DNA from: Piscicola geometra
Taxonomy: Eukaryota > Annelida > Clitellata > Hirudinida > Piscicolidae
Direction: 5' to 3'
NCBI GenBank assembly: GCA_943735955.1
Contig: OX030958.1
Span: 8,557,626-8,621,625, forward strand
DNA length: 64,000 nucleotides
The notes below the pieces were generated by a model. That model did no database searches. It was not told where the DNA came from and saw only the letters and a list, made by a program, of their open reading frames with translations. Each line of letters opens with the position of its first letter. The first letter of the stretch is position 1. Below are positions 13,601 through 25,300 of this stretch, piece by piece. A program made the translations under genes and the position numbers.

Positions 13601-16600
13601 GAGAACTAACAATACAACAACCATAACACCAACAAGAACTAACAATACAACAACCATAACACCAACGAGAACTAACAATACAACAACCATAACACCAACA
13701 AGAACTAACAATACAACAACCATAACACCAACGAGAACTAACAATACAACAACCATAACACCAACGAGAACTAACAATACAACAACCATAACACCAACGA
13801 GAACTAACAATACAACAACCATAACACCAACGAGAACTAACAATACAACAACCATAACACCAACAAGAACTAACAATACAACAACCATAACAGCAACGAG
13901 AACTAACAATACAACAACCATAACACCAACAAGAACTAACAATACAACAACCATAACACCAACAAGAACTAACAATACAACAACCATAACAGCAGCAAGA
14001 ACTAACAATACAACAACAATCACAACAGCAACACACCTTGACGTCAGAGGGCTGATACTTCTTGTTCTTCTCCTCCAGCACAGTTCCATAGCCATCCCGC
14101 AAGAACCTCTTCAAGCCGTACGTGCCTTTGGAATGCATTCAACAACTTCAAATCTACCCTTACCTTCCACCAACATTATAATATAATAAAATATCAAAAT
14201 ATTTGAAAACTTGAAGTCTACAATTTCATGGCAACTCACCCTTGAGTTTCCTGGTGGCCTTGTCCAGGGTCCTCCTGGCCAGTTGGTCCTCATGAATGGC
14301 GAAGAAAGGCCAACCCACGGTCGAGATGAGGGCTGCATTGGTGTTCTGTGGTGCGATGTATGGTGATGTGTGATTGAGTATGCTTAAATCAAATGATGTG
14401 GCATTTGCTTGAGTATGTTAAAGTGAAATGATTGGTTGAGAAAATTCAAGGAAGGTAGAGTAAAGAAGGCAGTAGATGTGATTAAGGCCAAGCAGCAGGT
14501 GGTGGCATGATGCAGTATGTGATGTAAAAATGCAAAGATGCAGTACAAATGGAGAAAGTGAAGTGCAAATGGAGAAAGTGAAGTGCAAATGAAGAAAGTG
14601 AAGTGTAAATGGAGAGAGTGAAGTGCAAATGGAGAGAGTGAAGTGCAAATGAAGAAAGTGAAGTGCAAATGGAGAAAGTGAAGTGCAAATGAAGAAAGTG
14701 AAGTGCAAATGAAGAAAGTGAAGTGCAAATGGAGAGAGTGAAGTGCAAATGGAGAGAGTGAAGTGCAAATGAAGAAAGTGAAGTGTAAATGGAGAGAGTG
14801 AAGTGCAAATGGAGAGAGTGAAGTGTAAATGGAGAAAGTGAAGTGCAAATGGAGAGAGTGAAGTGCAAATGAAGAAAGTGAAGTGCAAATGGAGAGAGTG
14901 AAGTGCAAATGGAGAGAGTGAAGTGCAAATGGAGAGAGTGAAGTGCAAATGGAGAGAGTGAAGTGTAAATGGAGAGAGTGAAGTGTAAATGGAGAGAGTG
15001 AAGTGTAAATGGAGAGAGTGAAGTGTAAATGGAGAGAGTGAAGTGCAAATGGAGAGAGTGAAGTGCAAATGGAGAGAGTGAAGTGCAAATGGAGAGAGTG
15101 AAGTGCAAATGGAGAGAGTGAAGTGCAAATGGAGAGAGTGAAGTGCAAATGGAGAGAGTGAAGTGTAAATGGAGAGAGTGAAGTGCAAATGAAGAAAGTG
15201 AAGTGCAAATGGAGAGAGTGAAGTGCAAATGGAGAGAGTGAAGTGCAAATGGAGAGAGTGAAGTGCAAATGGAGAGAGTGAAGTGCAAATGGAGAGAGTG
15301 AAGTGCAAATGGAGAGAGTGAAGTGCAAATGGAGAGAGTGAAGTGCAAATGGAGAGAGTGAAGTGTAAATGGAGAGAGTGAAGTGCAAATGGAGAGAGTG
15401 AAGTGTAAATGGAGAGAGTGAAGTGCAAATGGAGAGAGTGAAGTGCAAATGGAGAGAGTGAAGTGCAAATGGAGAGAGTGAAGTGCAAATGGAAAGAGTG
15501 AAGTGCAAATGGAGAGAGTGAAGTGCAAATGGAGAGAGTGAAGTACAAATGGAGAGAGTGAAGTGCAAATGGAGAGAGTGAAGTGCAAATGGAGAGAGTG
15601 AAGTGCAAATGGAGAGAGTGAAGTGCAAATGGAGAGAGTGAAGTGCAAATGGAGAGAGTGAAGTGCAAATGGAGAGAGTGAAGTGTAAATGGAGAGAGGA
15701 GTACCTCGGTGGAAGACTCCCTGGGCAGGAGGGTGTCGAAGATGATTCTGTTCCTGTAGTGAGCATCGATGTCGATGAAAATCACCTGTGAGGGGTCAGA
15801 TCGGAAGGTTACAAGTAGAGTCATTGTGAAGAAAAAATATCACAATTACACTAAAAATGTAAATTGAAAAAGTGATTCTAGGACATTTAAATTGTATTTC
15901 ATGCAAAAATGAACGTAGGAGGAATTAGCGTGATCTTACAGAAAGGTTCGATCCTAGATTGCCGAAGAGGTTGGTGCCATTGATCGCCTCCAGGGCCGCC
16001 TTGGCTGCCCCTATGGAGCTGGTGCGGTGCAATGGCATTAGATAAACACTTGAATATTTAAATTAGTTGAATATTAATTTTTGATTTTATACAATATATT
16101 ATTTTAATAATAATATACGTAATGATTTTATACATAATATGACTGAATGGGTCAGCTGTGTTGATTAACGCTTGATAATCTTCTCTAGAGGGAGCCCCAC
16201 CTGGCGTGCAGTTCGACCGATCCATTGTTGTACTTGTTCCCCCTCTCCCAGATGCCGAAGTCAGGCGTCCTGTATGCCCTCTCGATGTAGAAGACCAGGT
16301 TCTGAATGAAGTTCACCTCGTCCTGACTCAGAATGATCTGTCGAGTCGTGTGATTTGATGAAGTTTGTGATCTGTTGTAGTGTAGAATGGTGCTTTTAGA
16401 GTGGGATGGGGTGTGGTGTGTTGGTTTCAAAGTGTAATGGCAAAAAGATGCAGTGTATGAAAGTGCGGTTGTAAGGAAGATGTGAAGGTATAGAGGTGCT
16501 TGTGAGATTGTAAAAAGATTGTTTAAAATGAAAGTGAAAAAGAGTGACAAAGAGTTAATGGCAACGAACATAACATCCAGAGTGAGTCATCTGCACAAGG

Positions 16601-17808
16601 AAGATCAGGTACAATGCCACACAGTCGATCTGCAATGGTGGATGCAAGTTCCTAGCACCTACAAAACAACATCTAAAATAATAAATAAAAACTTTTACAA
16701 TTCTAAACAAATTAGAGATTTTTACACTTTCGCCACGCCTGATGGAGACTGTAGCAAATATAGAGCTGCTAATAAAAGCAAAAGCATGAACCTGCAGGTG
16801 TTCGTACTCATCATCTCGGGTGACGGTTTCTTGAGTGATAGGGTTGAAGAGGATGTGAAGGGAGTTGCAGGGTGTCTGACTGCGTTTGAATATCTCTACC
16901 TTTCATGGCAGAGTAGGACTTTTTTATCATTTCTATTAAAAAAAACGATATAACACCATAATAATAATCATCATCACCAATATCATTATTAAAATCATCA
17001 TCATCATCCTCATCATCCCCACTATGACTATCCACATCATCCTCATCATCCCCACCATCACCATCACGACTACCTTCTTGGCCTGGTACATCCAGCACTC
17101 GAGGATGCCTCTCATGCACTTGATGGCAGTCAAAGAGAGCTCCTTTGTCCGTCCCTGGTCGTTGTCGATGCGTCTGCATGGGGTATTTGCATCAGGTTAG
17201 TGGAAATAAACTTAATTAATAAAATAAAATTGTAGGGTTTATTTTTAAGCTATCAAATATTTAATTCATCATTCTTGTAACAAGAATCTTGTTGTATTAA
17301 GATAGTTTTGAATGTCAAATATAGAATAAAAGAACAGCAAGAGTATAGCACTTGTATGCTTGCGCCAGGGACCAGATGACGACTGCACAGTAAATGTTGT
17401 CTCTGACGTGAGCCACTTGTTTGCTTGGAGGCTGCTGTGTCTCGCGTGGAAACAAGCCAGTTGTCAAGCATTGGTGAGACATTATTTGACTCTTCACTGA
17501 AATTTAACAATTTTAATTCTTTAGAATTGTAGTTAAAACTATAAACTTCATAGTATAAACGTTTTTAGGCTATAAGTTTAAGATCTAAGTTGGAACTTCT
17601 AACCAATTTGATAGTATTTGTTGAGTTTGTTGACAACATCAGCGTAGTTTGACTTTGACAACTTCGCTCTGTCATCTTCAATGGCGGACTCTCTGCGCTG
17701 TCTTGATCTGAGGTTGTCTCCTTCAGCCACTCCTCCCTCCATGCTTGCAGCATCTTTGAAGGTGCTAGAAGTCACAGAGTCGAGATGACTTCTATCACTC
17801 CAACTCAT
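3269..17808 (-). CDS. PHKB: Phosphorylase b kinase regulatory subunit beta
   Basis: Regulatory subunit of the phosphorylase kinase holoenzyme, which activates glycogen phosphorylase. 34 exons, phase closed, 1108 aa (human about 1093): 17808-17604, 17496-17352, 17173-17074, 16899-16792, 16629-16570, 16337-16201, 16018-15940, 15785-15705, 14345-14240, 14125-14037, 11696-11639, 11496-11419, 11188-11015, 10763-10666, 9709-9605, 9333-9276, 9113-9046, 8839-8735, 8403-8321, 8088-7998, 7789-7732, 7539-7427, 6812-6722, 6562-6481, 6185-6095, 5972-5862, 5565-5474, 5158-5021, 4807-4778, 4438-4351, 4096-3989, 3848-3774, 3643-3565, 3411-3269. Family landmarks: [133 protein letters not shown]. The last four residues, CAVS, form a CaaX farnesylation motif; the mammalian alpha and beta subunits are farnesylated. 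Alpha-subunit identity is less likely because length and motifs follow beta. Exon 22 acceptor is ambiguous by 6 nt (7539 or 7533). Confidence 0.95.
6945..7450 (-). repeat. Minisatellite of PHKB intron 22 carrying repeated 5' splice sites
   Basis: Tandem units built from CTCACCTCCTCCTCCATCCA (plus strand), mostly 23 bp with some 15-19 bp spacers. On the PHKB sense strand each unit contains GGAGGAG|GTGAGTGATGG, matching the true exon 22/intron 22 junction at 7427/7426. I count roughly a dozen GGTGAG copies. Confidence 0.9.
7541..7724. repeat. (GT)n/(CA)n block filling PHKB intron 21
   Basis: Nearly pure GT dinucleotides with TATG and TCTG interruptions. The PHKB exon 21 donor (7731) and exon 22 acceptor (7540) sit directly at its two ends, so this intron is essentially all microsatellite and has no normal polypyrimidine tract. 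Confidence 0.85.
9354..9600. repeat. CATC and CATTCATTCACT tetranucleotide-derived array in PHKB intron 15
   Basis: Tandem CATCTATC/CATCCATC blocks run into CATTCATTCACT and CATTCATG blocks. The array begins a few bases inside the intron relative to the exon 15 donor at 9604. Confidence 0.85.
9716..9890. repeat. 18-bp GT-rich repeat in PHKB intron 14
   Basis: About six imperfect copies of an 18-bp unit, GTTGGTGGAGTTGTAGTG (plus strand), with degenerate flanks. It lies on the acceptor side of the intron preceding exon 15. Confidence 0.75.
10008..10535 (+). pseudogene. Coding-like relic inside PHKB intron 14 (unidentified)
   Basis: Unlike its repeat-rich surroundings this stretch has ordinary composition and reads like decayed protein-coding sequence on the plus strand, antisense to PHKB. 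One open segment includes [20 protein letters not shown] (from about 10013). Another, from 10301, includes [20 protein letters not shown] and continues past one in-frame TGA with [20 protein letters not shown]. Stops and frame changes separate the segments. I do not recognise the parent; a dead retro-copy or transposon fragment are both possible. Confidence 0.3.
11757..14030. repeat. 33-bp minisatellite filling PHKB intron 10
   Basis: The unit begins ACTAACAATACAACAACCAT and ends AACACCAACGAGA. From 11757 to 14000 there are exactly 68 units with no net indel, then a partial unit. Variants: CAACGAGA versus CAACAAGA, and a rarer CAGCAAGA form. The array spans almost the whole intron between exon 10 (ends 14037) and exon 11 (starts 11696). 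Because 33 is a multiple of three and the unit lacks stops, long meaningless open frames appear on both strands. Confidence 0.95.
14541..15700. repeat. 20-bp minisatellite in PHKB intron 8
   Basis: 58 units of AAGTGCAAATGGAGAGAGTG with exact 20-bp register throughout. Substitution variants are GTGTAAAT, GTACAAAT, GGAGAAAG and GAAGAAAG; the GAAGAAAG form is concentrated at the low-coordinate end. The last unit touches the exon 8 donor (15704). Confidence 0.95.
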
Positions 17809-19302
17809 TTTCAAAAAAACTGTTTGATAAACTTTGCACTTTTAAATAGTTTTGAGTTAGTTATTATTGCATTTTAAAATATGCTATTAATTTGAAAGAA
17901 CATTTAATGATTAAAAGTAAACTTCCATGTAAAAACGTCTGTTAAAAATAATAAATTTTTTTAGAACAAAAAGTACTCAAAAACAACTTTTTTGATACGA
18001 GCAAATGTAGAGGCTTTTTGAGCTGCTAAATACAATTCTTGAATTACTACAACACCATCAAATCACGCGTACATTAATTCCGAATTACCCGATGAAGATT
18101 ATGTCCAAACTAGAAAAAAATACTTCAAATCCACTATATCAAATAGGTGTTGTAGCTAAGCGCGCATTATCTTCTGAGATGATCGAGATGGGGATGCTTT
18201 GAGAAACCATAAGACTGAATCAAGCTTGGAGTGAACATTAACAATTACGAAGACGACTAAATACATCTGTCTGTATGTCCATTAAAGGTAGCATTAATAC
18301 ATCGAACAACAATTTCATTTTATAAATCTCTGAAATGCATTAAATTGTAGTAAAACTATTTTTATAATTACAGACTTCAATTATAAACCCGTGACGATCA
18401 GAGATTCGTGTCGGGGGTCTCAATATTAAGAATGCTATTTATGAAAAAAAAAGTATTTTTAAAATTCTCAAAGTGTATAAGTCACAAATTCACAAAATAC
18501 AAAAACCCATCTCGACCCATCATATTGAGAGCATGTGGTACGTCATCTTTACAAATTACTCGGTTAAATAACACATAAAAACGATGTCGTCGAAAATGAA
18601 GATAAAAGCTGTCAAAAAATAGGAAATTATAACTATACTTTCCCAACAACATGATAAACTGAATGCACTAGTAGTTATAAAAGAATAAAATTTCAAAAGT
18701 GGCGTGAGGGCAAACGAGCTTCGAGATCACTCTCGCAGAGGTACAGTAGCTTAGGTAGAAACAAGTGAGTTTAAAGGAGTAGTTATAGGTTTGTGAGGAT
18801 TGAGGAATCTCCAATGAAGTACATAGCAACTTAGTTAGTAGGGTATTTATCATACTGTTTACCTAGAACCCGTCTCATAAAAATCATTTGAAAAAAACAA
18901 AATGTAACTTGGAATATCAAAATAATAATTTTTAAATTAGAACCAACTTATCAAAACTATATATTAAAAATATAAATTTCAACTATTTGTGTGCTTCATT
19001 CATTGAATGTTATATGATTTCTCTAGATGAGGCGGGTTCTAGATGAGGCGGGTTCTAGATGAGGCGGGTTCTAGATGAGGCGGGTTCTAGATGAGGCGGG
19101 TTCTAGATGAGGCGGGTTCTAGATGAGGCGGGTTCTAGATGAGGCGGGTTCTAGATGAGGCGGGTTCTAGATGAGGCGGGTTCTAGATGAGGCGGGTTTA
19201 GGCATACCCTTTATACTTTTGTGAGTCCATCATTCAAAAATCCTGAATATAAAAAATTTCTAAATCGTTGTAAAAAAATGGCTAGAATTTGTGTCAGTGG
19301 AG
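17809..19302. other. Interval between PLCG 3' end and PHKB 5' end
   Basis: AT-rich DNA of about 1.5 kb with no convincing exon. It must contain the PHKB promoter. The only structure I see is the 16-bp minisatellite near its right end and one inverted copy of that motif at about 18862. Confidence 0.5.
19022..19200. repeat. 16-bp GC-rich minisatellite
   Basis: Eleven head-to-tail, essentially identical copies of AGATGAGGCGGGTTCT (19025 onward). It is strikingly GC-rich against the local AT-rich background and lies about 100 bp past the predicted PLCG stop codon. Confidence 0.95.
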
Positions 19303-22300
19303 TTAAGATTTTGACTTTTTCTTTTGCAGTCTGCGTAGGTAATAGGATAATTTAAGCGAATCTATTGAATTAATTGATATGCATATAAAAAATACGAGTA
19401 AAAGAAATAATAATGATATAAAAACCTAAAAATAGTTGATTAGAGATAATAAATAGTAACTAAAAGATAGTGGAGCAGATGAGTAGAAATAACAGACCTG
19501 TCTGAGATGCGTTGTTCGTTCTTCTCGATGAGGAGTTTCTCGGTGCGAGTCTTTCGCGCCACTAGGTCGCTCATCTCCTGGTCGTTCTCCTGCCTGCGCT
19601 CCTTGTTCTCGATCTCCAGCTGGATCTTCACGAAGTCGTCACGCAACGACTGAATGCACGAGTAGGTGTCGTCCTCCTCGTTCTGTAGGGAGGGGAGGAG
19701 GAGTGATGGAGGAGTATCGAAGAGTGGAGGATAAAAGTTTAATTTTGAGTATAATGATTCTGATGGATGAATACAAGAGGCAATAAAAATACAGAAATGA
19801 ATGAATAAATTACGAAAAATGCATGGATGCATGCGTGCAGCATAATGATAATTATCATGTTATTGTTTATAAGACGCACGAATTTGTCGATCTGGAGGTA
19901 GAGCAGCAGGCTGGCCATCTCCATCTCCTCGCTGAACTCGTTCCGCAACTGCACTGATCTCATTCCAGTCCTCAGCAGACCCAGCGGGTAAGTTGCCTGG
20001 CCTGGTTGGTTGCGGGAATAGTGGTTGAAAAGTACAATACAATAAAACCCTATCGATCACCAAACTTCTAACCCACCCCCACAAACCTCCTAACCACCGC
20101 CCAACCTTCCAAACCATCCTTTCAACCCTGCCACCCACCCAGAAAGTTAGGGTCTCCGAACATGTCTTCATCCTGCACGACGAGCCTCAAGAGGCACATG
20201 TCAGGGTTGATGATGTCAAACGTGCACATCTCATTGTTCCACGTCGGATTCAGACCGTTGTCAGCTGTGTCGTCATCATCATCATCGCCATTATTGTCAT
20301 AAACATCATCATTATCGCCATCATCATCATCATCTCCATTATTGTAATAAACATAATCCTTATCGTCATCATCATCCTCATCATCCTCCTCCTCCTCATC
20401 ACCACCATCATCATCATCACTCACGATGCGTCTTCGTCTTGTATTTGTTGTTATCGTAGGGGCAGCCAATGGTCTCCACCTCGACGAAGGGGCAAGAGAG
20501 ACCCTTCTTCGTCTTGCTCAAGTGCCTCGCTGCCAGGATCTGGAGGAGGAAGAGGATGAGGATGAGGAGGAGAAGGAAGAGGAGGAGGAGGAAGAGGAGG
20601 AGGAGGAGGAGGAGGAGGATGAGGAGGAGGAAAAAGAGGAGGATGTAGGAGTGGAAGAAAGGCGTGGATTAGTGTTTATTTGGAACACAAGAATAGCAAG
20701 GAAGTGACTAACTGAAGCAGCAATAGCGACTAATAGTAATACTACAACTACCACCACTACCATTACTACTACAAACACCACCACAACTACTTACACCAAC
20801 ACCATTACCATAAACAACCACCACAACTACCACCACTACCAGCACAACCAGCACCAACGTTGATGGCGATGGTGACGGAGTTCCTGGCGGCGAGAGACTG
20901 GCCGGAGTAGGGATTGAAGGAGTCCTTGCGCAGACACTCGGGCTGCAAGACGTAGCCGCAAGAGCCGTTCATCAGGAAACGACCCTGGTTCAACTGCATC
21001 GCCTTGTCTGAGTGAATTCATGAGGAAGCGACATATGAATATATTCTATTCAGTGATTGATTGAAGAGGTTGTGGAGAGTTTGTTGTGAAGTAATGATGG
21101 TGGTTGTGGTGGTGGTGGTTGCCAAGTGGTGATGGTGGTGATGAAGTGGAGTGGTGTTGTAAACCCATGGATGTAAATTGGTGGCTTGTGACTAAACAAA
21201 GCGCTATCTAGCGAACAATAAAAAACTATTTAAAATGGTTTCCAACCTCCGGTCTGATAGTTGAGGGCGACCAACTGACAAGCACTGTTCCACATGATCA
21301 TCGGGTCGTAATTCGAAGAGTCAATGCGTTGTCCTGGCGATTGAAAAATTACCAAAGTTTAAATATAAATTAGTATTAAAGTAATAAATAAATATTATTT
21401 ATTATTATTAAACTATTTAAGTAGTAAATACATTTTATTATTTTATTATTATTAAATTATTCAATTAATAAATACATTTTAATATTTTTTAAATATTTAT
21501 GAATTAAAATTAATCGATATTATTTCTACAATAGAGTTACCACCCTTGGGGTAAATCCTAGTGAGCGTCTTCTTGTTGGCTTGCAGCAGTGTGAGGATGT
21601 TCTGACGACCTGAGATAACCATTAAAACAGATAATTAAACAATTAATTATATTCATGTTTTAATTAATTTACTATTCAAAGTTATATAGCTCTAAATTGA
21701 GATAGAATGTACGCTCAGATGTTTGGTTGGTTCTTTGACCTTGAGAGTTCTTGTCGAAAACCCTCGTCTCGGGCAGTGAAAACATCTCGTAGTAGTTGGT
21801 CTTCCCGCTCAGAACTGCCGTGGAAGATAATAGCGAATTGGATGTGATGGATTTTAATAATTAATCATTTAAAAATAAATACATGAATTTTAATGATCAA
21901 TAGTTCAAAAACGAATAATAATTTGAAACGATCAAGTAGCCTGCACCTTTCTCCTCGGAGTACTTGACGGGCTGGCAGTAGACGATGATGTCGGAGAACT
22001 CCTTGGCGATCTTGAGCGACCTCTCGATTATGTGGATCTCTTGGATCTGTCAGGTGGTAAGATCACCTTGTCTTGGTGCTTCTTGTTGCAAGTTTAATAA
22101 AGATTTAATAAATTGTTTATTTATTATAAAATTTATTTGAAAAACTCCAACAATTAGAAATACAAAAAATAAATGTATACAAAATTACGTAAACACACAC
22201 GTACAAGAACGTGAACTGAGACGCACATACACGTATGTAAACTTGATCGCATATAATAATTGTCATTTTTGTATAGCGCCCGGGCACGCAACTGAAGCGC

Positions 22301-25300
22301 TTTCACTGCGTCGTAATGCAATAAAGAAATAAAAGTAATTATAATAGTAATGTTATGAAAAGGAAAGCAAAGAGTAGCATGGAGTAATTATTATGAGTGA
22401 TAGGCTAAGTTAAAGAAATGAGTTTTCAGTTTGGCTTTGAAAGTCGAAAATTGGTTGATGCTTAAGCAGCGAGAATGAAAGAAAGTTAGGAAATATTTAG
22501 ACTAAGCCAAACTATATGTAAAATAAAAACATATAATTAATTTGAAAAAGTTAATGTTGAAGAGTAATTAATAGTAAGTTACGACGAGTGAGGAAACACG
22601 CCATGTTGTTAGCATAGACATGAGATATGAGATATGTGAAAACACGTACACACAAACAAAAAAAGACACACATACAACTAACCTGTCTCTCAGCATTACA
22701 ACTAGACTGCCGGATCTTGAGCAGCCACTCCTGCATCTCCTCCTCAGAAGTGGTTGCGATCTCGATGGGAGGTTGGTACGAGACGGGCGAGATGATGCGG
22801 AAGATGAAGTAGCGGTCGCCCTGCTGCCGCACCGGCAGACGATCTGTCCATGATGGGACGAATGCCACTGATTCGAGTTACCCATCGATGCCCTCCTTCA
22901 ACAGAATCCAATCGAATCTTCCGTCTAATACCAGCGCGAATATACCTCACAAACACCTCACAAACACCTCACAAGCACCTCACAAACACCTCACAAACAC
23001 CTCACAAACACCTCACAAACACCTCACAAACACCTCACAAACACTCTTCACTCCTTCACCGACCGACGGTGACGCCTGCAAGGTCGATGAATCCCTTCTG
23101 GAGGTCTCCCAACGGGGTGGAGTCGCAGTCGCCCTCGTTGCCCACCTCCTCCACGTAGTTCGCTGGAAACCAACCCTGCAGTCTGCCTGCGTAGTCACCT
23201 TTCCACCTGGTGGTGGTGGTGGTGGTGATGGTGGTGATGATGTTGATGACGATTGTGGTGGTGATGATGGTAGTAGTGGTGATGATGGTAATGATAGTGA
23301 TGATGATGGAACAGAGTAAATAAACAGAGATCAGAGATCAGATCAGTCGCGAAAGTGCACACGGGTAAACAAGGTGAATGAAGCGTATTATTATTTGCAA
23401 CTTGAAGCACAAATCATCGAGCACACTGACCAGCCTCCGTCCTCCTTCTGCACGCTGGTGATGATGGCGTTCTTGCAGAAGGTCAGCTCGTCAGACTTGC
23501 CTGCCCTGTAGTCGTAGAGCGCTCTGACGCTCAACTGCGGTGGTTCGGCAGACAAGCGAGCATTAATCTCCACAAAAAGAAAAATCGTACGTAAGATATA
23601 AAAATACAAATACACAACGCAGATCGTCAAGCAGGCATTCAGCCCTAAACATAAGAATACTAAGTAGTGAGAATATCTTTCTTCTAATTTCAATTACATT
23701 CTTCTTATTATTATTTTAATATAAATGCAATTAATTAAAAAAATACTAATAAATATAATTGTAAAAGTTATCAATATTAAATATTAAATGCATAATATAT
23801 AGCATTGCATATATTTTCTATTTGTCTCGCCTGTTTCTCTTCGATGTCATTGGGGTTCTGGTAGTCCTCCTGGCAGTGGTAGATGCAGTCGGGACGCGCC
23901 TTCTGTCGCAGACATTGATGATGGAAGTTGACCTAGATTGCTCACAAGGCACCCTCACATGTCACCACAAGTACACTGCCGACTGCACCATCATTCTACC
24001 TAACACTATCACCCTATACCATCACTTCATTCTACACCATCCTTTGTGCATTCAACCTTCAAATGGGACAGAAAAAAAAACGAAATAAAAGCTAAAATAT
24101 CCCTGAAACTTCCACACATCTCTGTTCACTCTGTGACAAGCCCTCCAAGCCAGAATTGGCCTCATAAGTCCCCAAAGAAACACACACCATTCCCGTAAAC
24201 CATCGACAAACTCACCACAACGCCATCTATTCAAACCAATCGATGATGAATAGATCGAACCATCATCGTCAAATTGACGGAGAAACCCCCAAAAAAACAC
24301 CATCAGCCACCACTTCAAGCACCACCCACTCACCACTCCCAGCTCCTTGATGAGCTGCTCGGTGGCGGCATACTTGAGCTTCATCTGCCTGTAGAGCGGG
24401 TACTTCTTGTAGTAGGTGACCAACTCGACCAGCGTCTCGAACGTCGCGTTGCCCATCACAAAGAGTCTGGTGGAGTGTTGGTGCGATGCTTTGTGGCTTT
24501 GTAGAGATGGTGGTGGTGGTGGCTATGGTGAAGTAATGGTGACTATGATTGGATACAATATTGTACTGTATTGTATTTAATACAATGCAGTGAAATACAA
24601 TATTGTATTGTGATGTATTTAATACAATGCAGTGAAATACAATATTGTATTGAAATGCATTGCATGGTGGGATGGCAACTGAAACACACCTGTCTTCCTT
24701 CTTGATTTTGCAGTGCTTGATCTTGCCTTCGGACCTGGAGAGAGGCATTATAGTTCGATCATCAATTACTTGTTCGTCACTTAATTACATGTTCCCTCAT
24801 CTCCCTCATCATTATTACTTTCACCTCCCTCATCATCATTATCATCGTCAACTTCATCTTCTCCATCATCATTATCACCTTCATCATCATCATCATCACC
24901 ATCACCCTCACCTTCACCATCATCATCATCAGCACCTGAAAGAGATGGCGTAGTGGAAGAGGTCGTCGTCTCTGGTGTCAGGTTGCCTCCTCCGCACCAG
25001 GAAGACTCCTTCAGACAATCATCATCATAATCACTCCTCATCATCATCATCCCTCCTCATCATCATCATCATCACTCCTCATCATCATCATCATCACTCC
25101 TCATCATCATCATCATCATCACTCCTCATCATCATCATCACTCCTCATCATCATCACCATCATACCACGTGGGAAACAATAACTCTTATGTACTTAAAAG
25201 TGAAGTATTTAATAATATTAAACTTAATTATGTAGCGCTTATATAGGAAGAATTAAATGAATTTAAAGTATTTATGTAACGCTTAAGTAGTAACCTTCCT

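Noticed and set aside
11586..14138. Very long open frames (about 790-850 codons) on the minus strand
   Set aside because: They are read-through of the 33-bp intronic array (a stop-free unit whose length is a multiple of three), flanked by genuine PHKB exons 10 and 11 at either end. The encoded [11 protein letters not shown] repeat is not a protein family.
14541..15700. CRISPR array
   Set aside because: Units are directly contiguous with no unique spacers, and the DNA is animal; it is a minisatellite.
14384..15824. Three overlapping 390-470 codon frames on the minus strand
   Set aside because: All derive from the 20-bp array, which is stop-free in every minus frame. The exon 8 donor at 15704 precedes the array.
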